Assembly (NCBI GenBank): GCA_029554925.1
Contig: JAKPUV010000518.1
Coordinates: 1-6,827 of the forward strand
Direction of reading: 5' to 3'
From: Candidatus Hydrogenedentota bacterium
GTDB taxonomy: Bacteria; Hydrogenedentota; Hydrogenedentia; Hydrogenedentales; CAITNO01
DNA: 6,827 nucleotides
Program-made: the position numbers and the translations under genes
In this document: positions 1-6,224 of the stretch, in pieces
Numbering within the stretch: the stretch's first letter is position 1
Layout: each line of letters begins with the position of its first letter
The notes under the pieces: model-generated
What the model saw: only the letters and a program-made list of their open reading frames with translations
Database searches by the model: none
What the model was told of the DNA's origin: nothing

Positions 1-1004
1 GTCGTGGTGACCGGCGCGCCGTGGGGCAGGGTGCGCACGGTCTTGTACGGCTCCTGCAGGTGCACGGGCACGGGGTAATGGATGCCGCAGTGGACGCCGC
101 AGCCCAGCAGGTGGGCCATCAGCTCGTCGCGCCGGGGGGACCGCACCACGTAGAGGTGCCACACCGGGATGGTGCCCGGGGCGGTCTCCGGCAGGACGAG
201 GCCCGAGTCCGCGAGGCCCTCGCTGTAGAGGTCGGCGAAGCGGCGGCGCCGCTCGTTCCAGGCGTCGAGGTGGCGCAGCTTCACGCGGAGCACGGCGGCC
301 TGCATGCTCTGGAGGCGGCTGTTGAACCCGACGACGGGGTGGATGTACTTCTCCGACTGGCCGACGTTGCGGTACATGCGCAGGGCGTGGGCCACGGCGG
401 CGGTGTCCGTGGTGACCGCGCCGCCCTCGCCGTAGGAGCCGAGGTTCTTGCCGGGGTAGAAGCTGAAGCAGCCGCAGACGCCGAGGGACCCGGCGCGGAG
501 GCCGCGGTGCCGCGCGCCGTGGGCCTGGGCCGCGTCCTCGACAACGTGGAGGTTGTGCCGGCTGGCGATGTCCGCGATGGCGTCCATGTCGGCCATGTGG
601 CCGTAGAGGTGCACCGGGATCACGGCCTTGGTGCGCGGCGTGACGGCCGCCTCCACCAGCTCCGGGTCGAGGGTGTAGTACGGCTGCACCGTGTCCACCA
701 GCACCGGGGTGGCCCCGGTCAGCGTGATGGCGTTCACCGTGGCGATGAAGGTGTTGGCCGCCGTGATCACCTCGTCCCCCGGGCCGATGCCGAGGGCGCG
801 CAGCGCCAGGTGGAGCGCGTCGGCGCCCGAGGCCACGCCCACGCAGTGGGCCGCGCCGCAGTACTCGGCGAACTCGCGCTCGAAATGGGCCACCGCGTCG
901 CCCAGCACGAAGGACGCGCCCGCCATCACCTCCTCCAGCGCCGCATGGATCTCCTCGCGGAGCTCCTGATACTGCGTCTTCAGGTCCACAAAGTGCACTT
1001 GCAT
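1..1004 (-). CDS. DegT/DnrJ/EryC1/StrS family sugar aminotransferase (C-terminus cut by window edge)
   Basis: A PLP-dependent aminotransferase (fold type I) of the family that moves an amino group, usually from glutamate, onto a keto group of a nucleotide sugar in the cytoplasm. I translated 334 residues from the ATG at 1004 to the window edge with no stop. Family members are about 365-380 residues, so roughly 30-45 C-terminal residues are missing. Landmarks: start MQVHFVDLKTQY; PLP-phosphate region ASGADALHLAL (58-68); NTFIATVNAI (84-93); VVEDAAQAHGA (154-164), whose Asp157 should contact the PLP pyridine nitrogen; FYPGKNLGSYGEGGA (182-196), whose Lys186 is the expected Schiff-base lysine; and HYPVPVHLQEPY (309-320). 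The FYPGKNLG form resembles the TylB/FdtB/QdtB group acting at sugar C3, but the substrate cannot be read from sequence. It lies 34 bases downstream of the DUF1080 gene on the same strand and is probably cotranscribed. Its ribosome site is weak (GGGA about 9 bases upstream). Family is near certain; substrate is unknown. Confidence 0.95.
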   Translation of the reverse strand, partial: MQVHFVDLKTQYQELREEIHAALEEVMAGASFVLGDAVAHFEREFAEYCGAAHCVGVASGADALHLALRALGIGPGDEVITAANTFIATVNAITLTGATPVLVDTVQPYYTLDPELVEAAVTPRTKAVIPVHLYGHMADMDAIADIASRHNLHVVEDAAQAHGARHRGLRAGSLGVCGCFSFYPGKNLGSYGEGGAVTTDTAAVAHALRMYRNVGQSEKYIHPVVGFNSRLQSMQAAVLRVKLRHLDAWNERRRRFADLYSEGLADSGLVLPETAPGTIPVWHLYVVRSPRRDELMAHLLGCGVHCGIHYPVPVHLQEPYKTVRTLPHGAPVTT

Positions 1005-1017
1005 GGTGTGTTTTCCC
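1005..1017 (-). promoter_or_regulatory. Translation start region of the aminotransferase gene, shared motif
   Basis: Read on the minus strand, the bases before the ATG are GGGAAAACACACC. GGGA at 1014-1017, 9 bases from the start, is the only Shine-Dalgarno-like element at normal spacing. A better GGAG at 1022-1025 is 17 bases away and too distant. The stretch GGAAAACACACCATG differs at one base from the equivalent stretch before the DUF1080 gene (GGAGAACACACCATG). Confidence 0.5.
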
Positions 1018-1038
1018 GTTTCTCCGGCTTGCCGCCCG

Positions 1039-2247
1039 TCACTCCGCGACGTACAGGTCCTTCCAGAGGATGCCGTCCACGCCGCCGGAGTGCAGCTGGA
1101 GGGCGAAGCTGCCCTCGAAAAGCTGCTGCCCCTGGTCGGTCAAGTCCAGCACGCGCATCCCGTTGACCCAGGTGGTCACGCGGTTGCCCTGCGTGCGGAT
1201 TTCAATCTCGTTCCACTGCTCCGGCCGCAGCACCATGGCCTGGGGGGACTTCAGGTCCGGCTCCACCAGCCAGCCGCGCTTGTAGCTCTCGTAGACCCAG
1301 CCCGACGGCGACGGGTATTCCGGGGCGACCTCGCCCTGGAGCCCGGCGATCACCGGGTAGCCGTCGTCCTTCGGCGTGATGGTCGAGTGGTAGAAGAGGC
1401 CGAAGTTGCCGTCGCCCAGGGTCTTGAAGACGCCGCGCACGCGGAAATCCTTGAAAGTCTCCACCGTGGCCAGGTAGCCCTCGCTCTTCTTCGGGCCGCT
1501 GCCGCCGAGGATGGCGCCGTCGCGCACCTCCCACTTCTCGCTGCCCCACTCCTTCCAGCCTTCGAACGACTTGCCGTCAAACAGGGCCCGCCACTTCCCC
1601 TCGCGTCCGTAGTCCTTGACGCGGATGTTCCGGTATTCCATCACCGCCGCGTCCTCCTTCGCCTCGTAGGCGAAGGACTGGAGCGCCAGGAACCCGCCGA
1701 GGTACGCCTCGTCCTCAAGGCGCAGCGCCGACACGTCATGCAGGAAGACCTCGATGACGGCGCCCCGCGCCGACACGCGCATCTTGTTCCACTCGTACTG
1801 CTTGAGCGTCTTGACCGACTCCGGCGACGGCTCCGCCAGCGGTCCCCGCCCGTTCTCGTCCACCAGCCGCCCGCTGCCGTTGCGCTGGCGCGTCTCCACG
1901 TTCGCCTGGTAGCCGTACATCTGCTTCGGGACGTCGGCGGCCTTCTCGTCGCCCTTGAGCGGGCGGGGCAGCCAGTGCGAGCGGAACTGCAAGCCGCCGT
2001 TCGTCGGCACGGGCGTGCGGAACTCCAGCTCCACCTCGAAGTCGCGGAACTCCCGTCCGCCGAACAGCAGCCAGGTGTTCTCGTCCTTCGCCGCCATTCC
2101 CCGGACAATGCCGTCCTGAACGGACCACTGGCCGCCCAGGGCGGTCCACCCGGCCAGATCCTCGCCCGGGGTGATGTCCTCCCAGTCCGCGGCCAGGGCC
2201 GCTCCGCACGCAAACACCGCAACCAGGGCCAAACGGAACGCGTTCAT
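1039..2247 (-). CDS. Secreted protein with two tandem DUF1080 (3-keto-disaccharide hydrolase family) domains
   Basis: A complete 402-residue protein. Residues 1-19 form a Sec signal peptide: Arg5, a hydrophobic core, then an AALA-AD cleavage site, so the mature protein should be periplasmic or extracellular. Two concanavalin-like DUF1080 domains (PF06439) follow, at about 22-213 and 218-402. Paired landmarks are LAGWTALGGQW (31-41) with FEGWKEWGSEKW (228-239); FRDFEVELEF (68-77) with FKDFRVRGVF (265-274); YEWNKMRV (151-158) with EQWNEIEI (343-350); and GGFLALQSF (184-192) with GSFALQLHSGG (379-389). LFDGKSFEGW (222-231) is the classic opening of the second domain. Some family members hydrolyse 3-keto-glycosides, and many are uncharacterised proteins abundant in PVC-type bacteria. 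The LQLHSG motif is present only in the C-terminal domain. A Cys at position 14 is a poor lipobox (VFAC). AAGGAG lies 8 bases before the ATG, which supports the start. Fold is confident; enzymatic activity and substrate are inferred only. Confidence 0.92.
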   Translation of the reverse strand: MNAFRLALVAVFACGAALAADWEDITPGEDLAGWTALGGQWSVQDGIVRGMAAKDENTWLLFGGREFRDFEVELEFRTPVPTNGGLQFRSHWLPRPLKGDEKAADVPKQMYGYQANVETRQRNGSGRLVDENGRGPLAEPSPESVKTLKQYEWNKMRVSARGAVIEVFLHDVSALRLEDEAYLGGFLALQSFAYEAKEDAAVMEYRNIRVKDYGREGKWRALFDGKSFEGWKEWGSEKWEVRDGAILGGSGPKKSEGYLATVETFKDFRVRGVFKTLGDGNFGLFYHSTITPKDDGYPVIAGLQGEVAPEYPSPSGWVYESYKRGWLVEPDLKSPQAMVLRPEQWNEIEIRTQGNRVTTWVNGMRVLDLTDQGQQLFEGSFALQLHSGGVDGILWKDLYVAE

Positions 2248-2261
2248 GGTGTGTTCTCCTT
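2248..2261 (-). promoter_or_regulatory. Ribosome binding site of the DUF1080 gene
   Basis: On the minus strand AAGGAG (2256-2261) stands 8 bases before the ATG at 2247, a near-ideal Shine-Dalgarno sequence. It fixes the start that gives a complete signal peptide. The following GAACACACC repeats almost exactly before the downstream aminotransferase gene. Confidence 0.8.
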
Positions 2262-2330
2262 GCAGGGGTCCGGCGCGTCCCCCGGCCCCGGAAAGGGGTT
2301 GCGGGACCGGTCCGCGCGCTCAACCGGTAA

Positions 2331-2359
2331 ATAGTACCCGTTGCCCGCGCTGAACGCAA
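2331..2359 (-). promoter_or_regulatory. Candidate sigma-70-like promoter for the DUF1080-aminotransferase unit
   Basis: Read on the minus strand: -35 TTGCGT (2354-2359), a 17-base spacer, and -10 TACTAT (2331-2336; 4 of 6 to TATAAT). It sits in a locally A/T-richer island within very GC-rich DNA. Transcription would start near 2325 and give a leader of about 75 bases. The -35 matches the consensus at only its first three bases, so the call rests on spacing, position and local composition. Confidence 0.45.
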
Positions 2360-2374
2360 GCGGCGGGACCATAA

Positions 2375-2403
2375 TTGAACCCGGGGCGGGATTTGTACAT
2401 AAT
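2375..2403 (+). promoter_or_regulatory. Candidate sigma-70-like promoter for nifJ
   Basis: -35 TTGAAC (2375-2380; 4 of 6 to TTGACA), a 17-base spacer, and -10 CATAAT (2398-2403; 5 of 6 to TATAAT). It is the better of the two promoters in this region and lies back to back with the minus-strand one; the two -35 boxes are 15 bases apart. Transcription would start near 2410, about 175 bases before the nifJ ATG. Promoter consensus in this lineage is not known to me. Confidence 0.55.
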
Positions 2404-2409
2404 AGTCAG

Positions 2410-2573
2410 GTTTGTGCCCGGGGGCGGTCTCTGTTTCCGGGTTTCCCGCCGTCCGGCGCCCTTTGGGGCGCGGGTGCGCGGGTGGTCTCTTTCCCTGGAA
2501 CCCATGCCGGAAAACCCCCGGCAACAACGCTGTAAGGCAGCAACCGGCCCCGGAGCGCCCGGGGGCGGCAAGT
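2410..2573 (+). other. Long, potentially structured 5' leader of nifJ
   Basis: About 165 bases between the predicted transcription start and the nifJ ribosome site, with no gene I can support. Stems found by eye: GGCGG (2423-2427) with CCGCC (2446-2450); GCGCCC (2456-2461) with GGGCGC (2466-2471) around TTTG; GCCGG (2506-2510) with CCGGC (2518-2522) around AAAACCC; GCTG (2529-2532) with CAGC (2538-2541) around TAAGG; CCCCGG (2548-2553) with CCGGGG (2559-2564) around AGCGC. GCCGG at 2506 could instead pair with CCGGC at 2544-2548, so an alternative fold exists. A near-direct repeat, GGTCTCTGTTTCC (2426-2438) and GGTCTCTTTCC (2484-2494), lies 58 bases apart. No known riboswitch consensus is met. 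In GC-rich DNA some stems arise by chance, so function is speculative. Confidence 0.35.
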
Positions 2574-2577
2574 GGAG
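2574..2577 (+). promoter_or_regulatory. Ribosome binding site deciding the nifJ start
   Basis: GGAG, 8 bases before the ATG at 2586. It favours that ATG over the downstream in-frame ATG at 2598 (20 bases away) and over the upstream in-frame TTG at 2412, which would add 58 residues translated from the leader with no family resemblance. Confidence 0.7.
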
Positions 2578-2585
2578 CGCGCGCG

Positions 2586-5500
2586 ATGGCAAGACCGATG
2601 AAGACAGTGGACGGAAACGAGGCGGTGGCCCGGGTGGCCTTCCTGGCGAGCGAGGTGGCGGCGATCTACCCGATCACGCCGTCGTCCGCCATGGGCGAGT
2701 GGGCCGACGAGTGGGCGGCCAAGGGCGAGAAGAACATCTGGGGCACGGTGCCGCTGGTGGTGGAGATGCAGAGCGAGGCGGGGGCCGCGGGGGCGGTGCA
2801 CGGCGCGCTGCAGGCGGGCTCGCTGACGACGACGTACACGGCGTCGCAGGGGCTGCTGCTGATGATCCCGAACATGTTCAAGATCGCGGGCGAGCTGACG
2901 CCGGCGGTCATCCACGTGACGGCGCGCGCCGTGGCGGCGCACGCGCTGTCCATCTTCGGCGACCACAGCGACGTGATGGCGGTGCGGAACACGGGCTTCG
3001 CGCTGCTGGCGTCGAACTCGCCGCAGGAGGCGCAGGACCTCGCGCTGATTGCCCACGCGGCGACGCTGAAGGCGCGGATTCCCTTCCTGCACTTCTTCGA
3101 CGGGTTCCGCACGTCGCACGAGGTCGCGAAGATCGAGCAGGTGCTGGCGGAGGACGTCCGCGCCATGATCGACGAGGACCTGGTGCTGGCGCACCGCGCG
3201 CGGGCGCTCAACCCCGAGCGCCCGGTGCTTCGCGGCACGGCGCAGAACCCGGACGTGTTCTTCCAGGCCCGCGAGGCGTGCAACCCGTTTTACAACGCCT
3301 GCCCGGGCATCGTCCAGGAGACGATGGACAAGTTTGCGGCGCTGGTGGGCCGGTCCTACCACCTGTTTGACTACACGGGCGCGCCGGACGCCGAGCGGGT
3401 GATCGTGCTGATGGGCTCGGGCGCCGACACGGCGGACGAGACGGTCAGCCACCTGGCCAAGGCCGGGGAGAAGGTGGGCGTCCTGAAGGTGCGCCTGTTC
3501 CGCCCGTTCTCGGCGGGGCATTTCATCGCGGCGCTTCCGAAGACCGTGAAGGCCGTCGCGGTGCTCGACCGGACCAAGGAGCCGGGGGCGGCGGGCGAGC
3601 CGCTCTACATGGACGTGGTGACGGCGTTGGCCGAGTCCATGACCGACGGGACGCTGCCCTTCCCGGCGATCCCGCGGGTGGTGGGCGGCCGCTACGGCCT
3701 GTCCTCCAAGGAGTTCACCCCGGCGATGGTGAAGGCGGTCTTCGACGAGCTGAAGAAGGACGCGCCGAAGAACCACTTCACCGTGGGCATCACGGACGAC
3801 GTGACGCACACGAGCCTGGAGGTGGACAAGTCGTTCTCCACCGAGGACCCGCTGACGGTGCGGGCCGTGTTCTACGGCCTGGGGTCCGACGGCACGGTGG
3901 GCGCGAACAAGAACTCGATCAAGATCATCGGCGAGGACGCCGGGCTGTGCGCCCAGGGCTACTTCGTGTACGACTCGAAGAAGTCGGGGTCCATGACCAC
4001 GTCGCACCTGCGCTTCGGGCCGAACCCGATCAAGTCCAGCTACCTCATCACGCGGGCGAACTTCGTGGCGGTCCACCAGTTCACGCTGATGGAGAAGATG
4101 GACCTGCTCTACCTCGCGGAGGAGGGGGCGACCTTCCTGGTGAACAGCATCTTTGGCCCGGACGAGCTGTGGGACCGCCTGAGCCGCACGGTGCAGCGCC
4201 ACATCATCGAGAAGCGGATCAAGCTGTACACGATCAACGGCTACGCGGTGGCCGCGCAGGCGGGCATGGGCAACCGCATCAACACGGTGATGCAGGTGTG
4301 CTTCTTCGCCATCAGCAACATCCTCCCGCGCGACAAGGCGATCGACGCGATCAAGTACGCGATCAAGAAGACCTACGGCAAGCGGGGCGAGTCGGTGGTG
4401 CAGAAGAACTGGGCGGCCGTGGACATGGCGCTGGAGAACCTGCACGAGGTGGCGGTGCCCGGAGAGGTCACCAGCGCCTTCGACCTGAGCGCCCCGGTGC
4501 CCGCGGACGCGCCGGCCTTCCTGCACGAGTTCACGGCGGAGATCATCCGCGACCGGGGCAACGACATGCCGGTGAGCAAGATGCCGGTGGACGGCACCTT
4601 CCCGACGGCGACGACGCAGTGGGAGAAGCGGAACATCGCGCTGGAGATCCCGGCGTGGGACCCCGAGACCTGCATCCAGTGCGGCAAGTGCTCGCTGGTC
4701 TGCCCGCACGGCGTGATCCGGGGCAAGGTCGTGCCCGAGTCCGCGCTGGCGGGCGCGCCCGAGGGCTTCCAGTCGGCCAAGGCCAAGTGGAAGGAGTTCG
4801 ACGGGCAGCGCTTCGTGCTCCAGATCGCCCCCGAGGACTGCACGGGCTGCACGCTGTGCGTGCAGACCTGCCCGGCGAAGAACAAGAGCGAGGTCAAGCT
4901 GAAGGCCATCAACATGGTGCAGCAGGAGCCCATCCGCGCGCGCGAGCGCGCCTGCTGGGACTTCTTCCTCTCCCTGCCCGAGACGGACCGCGACCGGGTG
5001 AACCACGGGCTGGTGAAGGACGTGCAGCTCCTGCGCCCGCTCTTCGAGTTCTCCGGCGCCTGCGCCGGCTGCGGCGAGACCCCCTACATCAAGCTCGTCT
5101 CGCAGCTCTTCGGCGACCGCGCGTACATCGGCAACGCCACCGGCTGCTCCTCCATCTACGGCGGCAACCTCCCCACCACCCCGTGGGCCGTGAACGCCGA
5201 GGGCCGCGGCCCGGCGTGGTCCAACTCGCTCTTCGAGGACAACGCCGAGTTCGGCATGGGCATGCGCGTCACGATTGACAAGCAGGAGGAGTTCGCCCTG
5301 GAGCTGGTGAAACGGCTCGAGTCCGCCATCGGCGGCGCCCTTGCCGGCGCCCTGCTCGCGGCGGACCAGTCCACCGAGGCGGGCATCAACGCCCAGCGGG
5401 CGCGGGTGGCCGAACTGAAGAAGAAGCTGGCGGGCGCGGCGGCCCCGGAGGCGAAGACGCTGCTGGGTGTGGCGGACTTCCTGGTGCGCAAGAGCGTGTG

Positions 5501-6164
5501 GATCATCGGCGGCGACGGCTGGGCCTACGACATCGGCTACGGCGGCCTCGACCACGTGCTGGCGTCGGGCCGCAACGTGAACATCCTCGTGCTCGACACG
5601 GAGGTGTACTCCAACACGGGCGGCCAGTGCTCCAAGTCCACGCCGCGCGCGGCGGTGGCCAAGTTCGCCGCGGCCGGCAAGCCGACGGGCAAGAAGGACC
5701 TGACGCTCATGGCGATGACCTACGGCACCGCGTATGTGGCGCGGGTGGCCCTGGGCGCGAACGACGGCCACACGGTGAAGACCTTCCTGGAGGCCGAGGC
5801 CTACGACGGCCCGTCGCTCATTGTGGCCTACAGCCACTGCATCGCCCACGGCTACAACCTGTCCATGGGGCTGGAGCAGCAGAAGGCCGCCGTGCAGTCG
5901 GGGCACTTCCCCCTGTTCCGCTTCAACCCGAACCTGAGGGCCGAGGGCAAGAACCCCTTCCAGCTCGACTCGAAGGACCCGAGCCTCCCGCTGGACAAGT
6001 ACATCTACAACGAGACCCGCTACAAGATGCTGTCCCTGAGCCAGCCCGAGGCGGCCAAGCGCCTCCTCGAGGAGGCCGAGGGCGACGTGCAGACGCGGTG
6101 GCGCCTCTACCAGTATCTGGCCGCCATGCCCGGCACGGCGGACGCCCCGGCCCAGGCCGAGTAA
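2586..6164 (+). CDS. nifJ: Pyruvate:ferredoxin (flavodoxin) oxidoreductase, single-chain
   Basis: Complete, 1192 residues, cytoplasmic. It oxidatively decarboxylates pyruvate with CoA to acetyl-CoA and CO2, reducing ferredoxin or flavodoxin (EC 1.2.7.1). Domain order fits the homodimeric family: N-terminal pyrimidine-binding domain (about 5-258; YPITPSS with Thr31, Glu64, Arg114 in VTARAVAAHALSIFGDHSD); domain II (about 260-415); gamma-type domain III (about 420-630; GLGSDGTVGANKNSIKIIG at 431-449); EKR-type segment (about 635-680); two-cluster ferredoxin domain with CIQCGKCSLVCP (Cys696, 699, 702, 706) and CTGCTLCVQTCP (Cys752, 755, 758, 762); thiamine-diphosphate domain (about 790-1185) with GGDGWAYDIG (Asp977) and DTEVYSNTGGQ (1004-1014). 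The proximal cluster ligands are Cys826, Cys829, Cys854 and Cys1085. No key residue is missing. The chain ends soon after the core, without the roughly 60-residue C-terminal extension of the Desulfovibrio (Desulfocurvibacter) africanus enzyme. A DHOD-like gene follows by 60 bases and is probably cotranscribed. Related 2-oxoacid substrates cannot be wholly excluded. Confidence 0.98.
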   Translation: MARPMKTVDGNEAVARVAFLASEVAAIYPITPSSAMGEWADEWAAKGEKNIWGTVPLVVEMQSEAGAAGAVHGALQAGSLTTTYTASQGLLLMIPNMFKIAGELTPAVIHVTARAVAAHALSIFGDHSDVMAVRNTGFALLASNSPQEAQDLALIAHAATLKARIPFLHFFDGFRTSHEVAKIEQVLAEDVRAMIDEDLVLAHRARALNPERPVLRGTAQNPDVFFQAREACNPFYNACPGIVQETMDKFAALVGRSYHLFDYTGAPDAERVIVLMGSGADTADETVSHLAKAGEKVGVLKVRLFRPFSAGHFIAALPKTVKAVAVLDRTKEPGAAGEPLYMDVVTALAESMTDGTLPFPAIPRVVGGRYGLSSKEFTPAMVKAVFDELKKDAPKNHFTVGITDDVTHTSLEVDKSFSTEDPLTVRAVFYGLGSDGTVGANKNSIKIIGEDAGLCAQGYFVYDSKKSGSMTTSHLRFGPNPIKSSYLITRANFVAVHQFTLMEKMDLLYLAEEGATFLVNSIFGPDELWDRLSRTVQRHIIEKRIKLYTINGYAVAAQAGMGNRINTVMQVCFFAISNILPRDKAIDAIKYAIKKTYGKRGESVVQKNWAAVDMALENLHEVAVPGEVTSAFDLSAPVPADAPAFLHEFTAEIIRDRGNDMPVSKMPVDGTFPTATTQWEKRNIALEIPAWDPETCIQCGKCSLVCPHGVIRGKVVPESALAGAPEGFQSAKAKWKEFDGQRFVLQIAPEDCTGCTLCVQTCPAKNKSEVKLKAINMVQQEPIRARERACWDFFLSLPETDRDRVNHGLVKDVQLLRPLFEFSGACAGCGETPYIKLVSQLFGDRAYIGNATGCSSIYGGNLPTTPWAVNAEGRGPAWSNSLFEDNAEFGMGMRVTIDKQEEFALELVKRLESAIGGALAGALLAADQSTEAGINAQRARVAELKKKLAGAAAPEAKTLLGVADFLVRKSVWIIGGDGWAYDIGYGGLDHVLASGRNVNILVLDTEVYSNTGGQCSKSTPRAAVAKFAAAGKPTGKKDLTLMAMTYGTAYVARVALGANDGHTVKTFLEAEAYDGPSLIVAYSHCIAHGYNLSMGLEQQKAAVQSGHFPLFRFNPNLRAEGKNPFQLDSKDPSLPLDKYIYNETRYKMLSLSQPEAAKRLLEEAEGDVQTRWRLYQYLAAMPGTADAPAQAE

Positions 6165-6185
6165 CCCCAACCCCAGGACAACCCC

Positions 6186-6208
6186 CCGCCGCGCCCCCGG
6201 GCCGGCGG
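6186..6208 (+). other. GC-rich hairpin between nifJ and the DHOD-like gene
   Basis: CCGCCG (6186-6191) pairs with CGGCGG (6203-6208), extended by GCC (6193-6195) with GGC (6200-6202) around a four-base loop and one bulged C. No T-run follows, so it is not a standard intrinsic terminator. It could slow 3' decay or processing and set different levels for the two genes, but this is inference. Confidence 0.45.
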
Positions 6209-6210
6209 CA

Positions 6211-6216
6211 GAAGGA
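6211..6216 (+). promoter_or_regulatory. Ribosome binding site of the DHOD-like gene
   Basis: GAAGGA, 8 bases before the ATG at 6225. It confirms that start and sits directly after the intergenic hairpin. Confidence 0.75.
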
Positions 6217-6224
6217 ACAGACAG

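Noticed and set aside
2189..2247. A lipoprotein signal in the DUF1080 protein
   Set aside because: Cys14 is preceded by VFA; Phe at -2 is atypical for a lipobox, and AALA-AD five residues on is a better signal peptidase I site.
21..2334. Long plus-strand open frames at 21-1166 and 1003-2334
   Set aside because: They lie opposite the aminotransferase and DUF1080 genes, whose minus-strand products carry clear family motifs. The plus-strand products are low-complexity.
2484..2566. A SAM-I or cobalamin riboswitch before nifJ, suggested by CCGGCAAC and CTGTAAGG
   Set aside because: The required partner elements (the GAGGGA core of SAM-I; the other conserved blocks of the cobalamin element) are not present in order, and PFOR is not a typical target.
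2412..2585. An N-terminal extension of nifJ from the in-frame TTG at 2412
   Set aside because: It would add 58 residues unlike any PFOR, begins almost at the predicted transcription start, and ignores the GGAG-spaced ATG at 2586, where the known family N-terminus begins.
6186..6208. An intrinsic terminator after nifJ
   Set aside because: The hairpin is followed by AGAAGGAAC, not a T-run, and a ribosome site starts within three bases.
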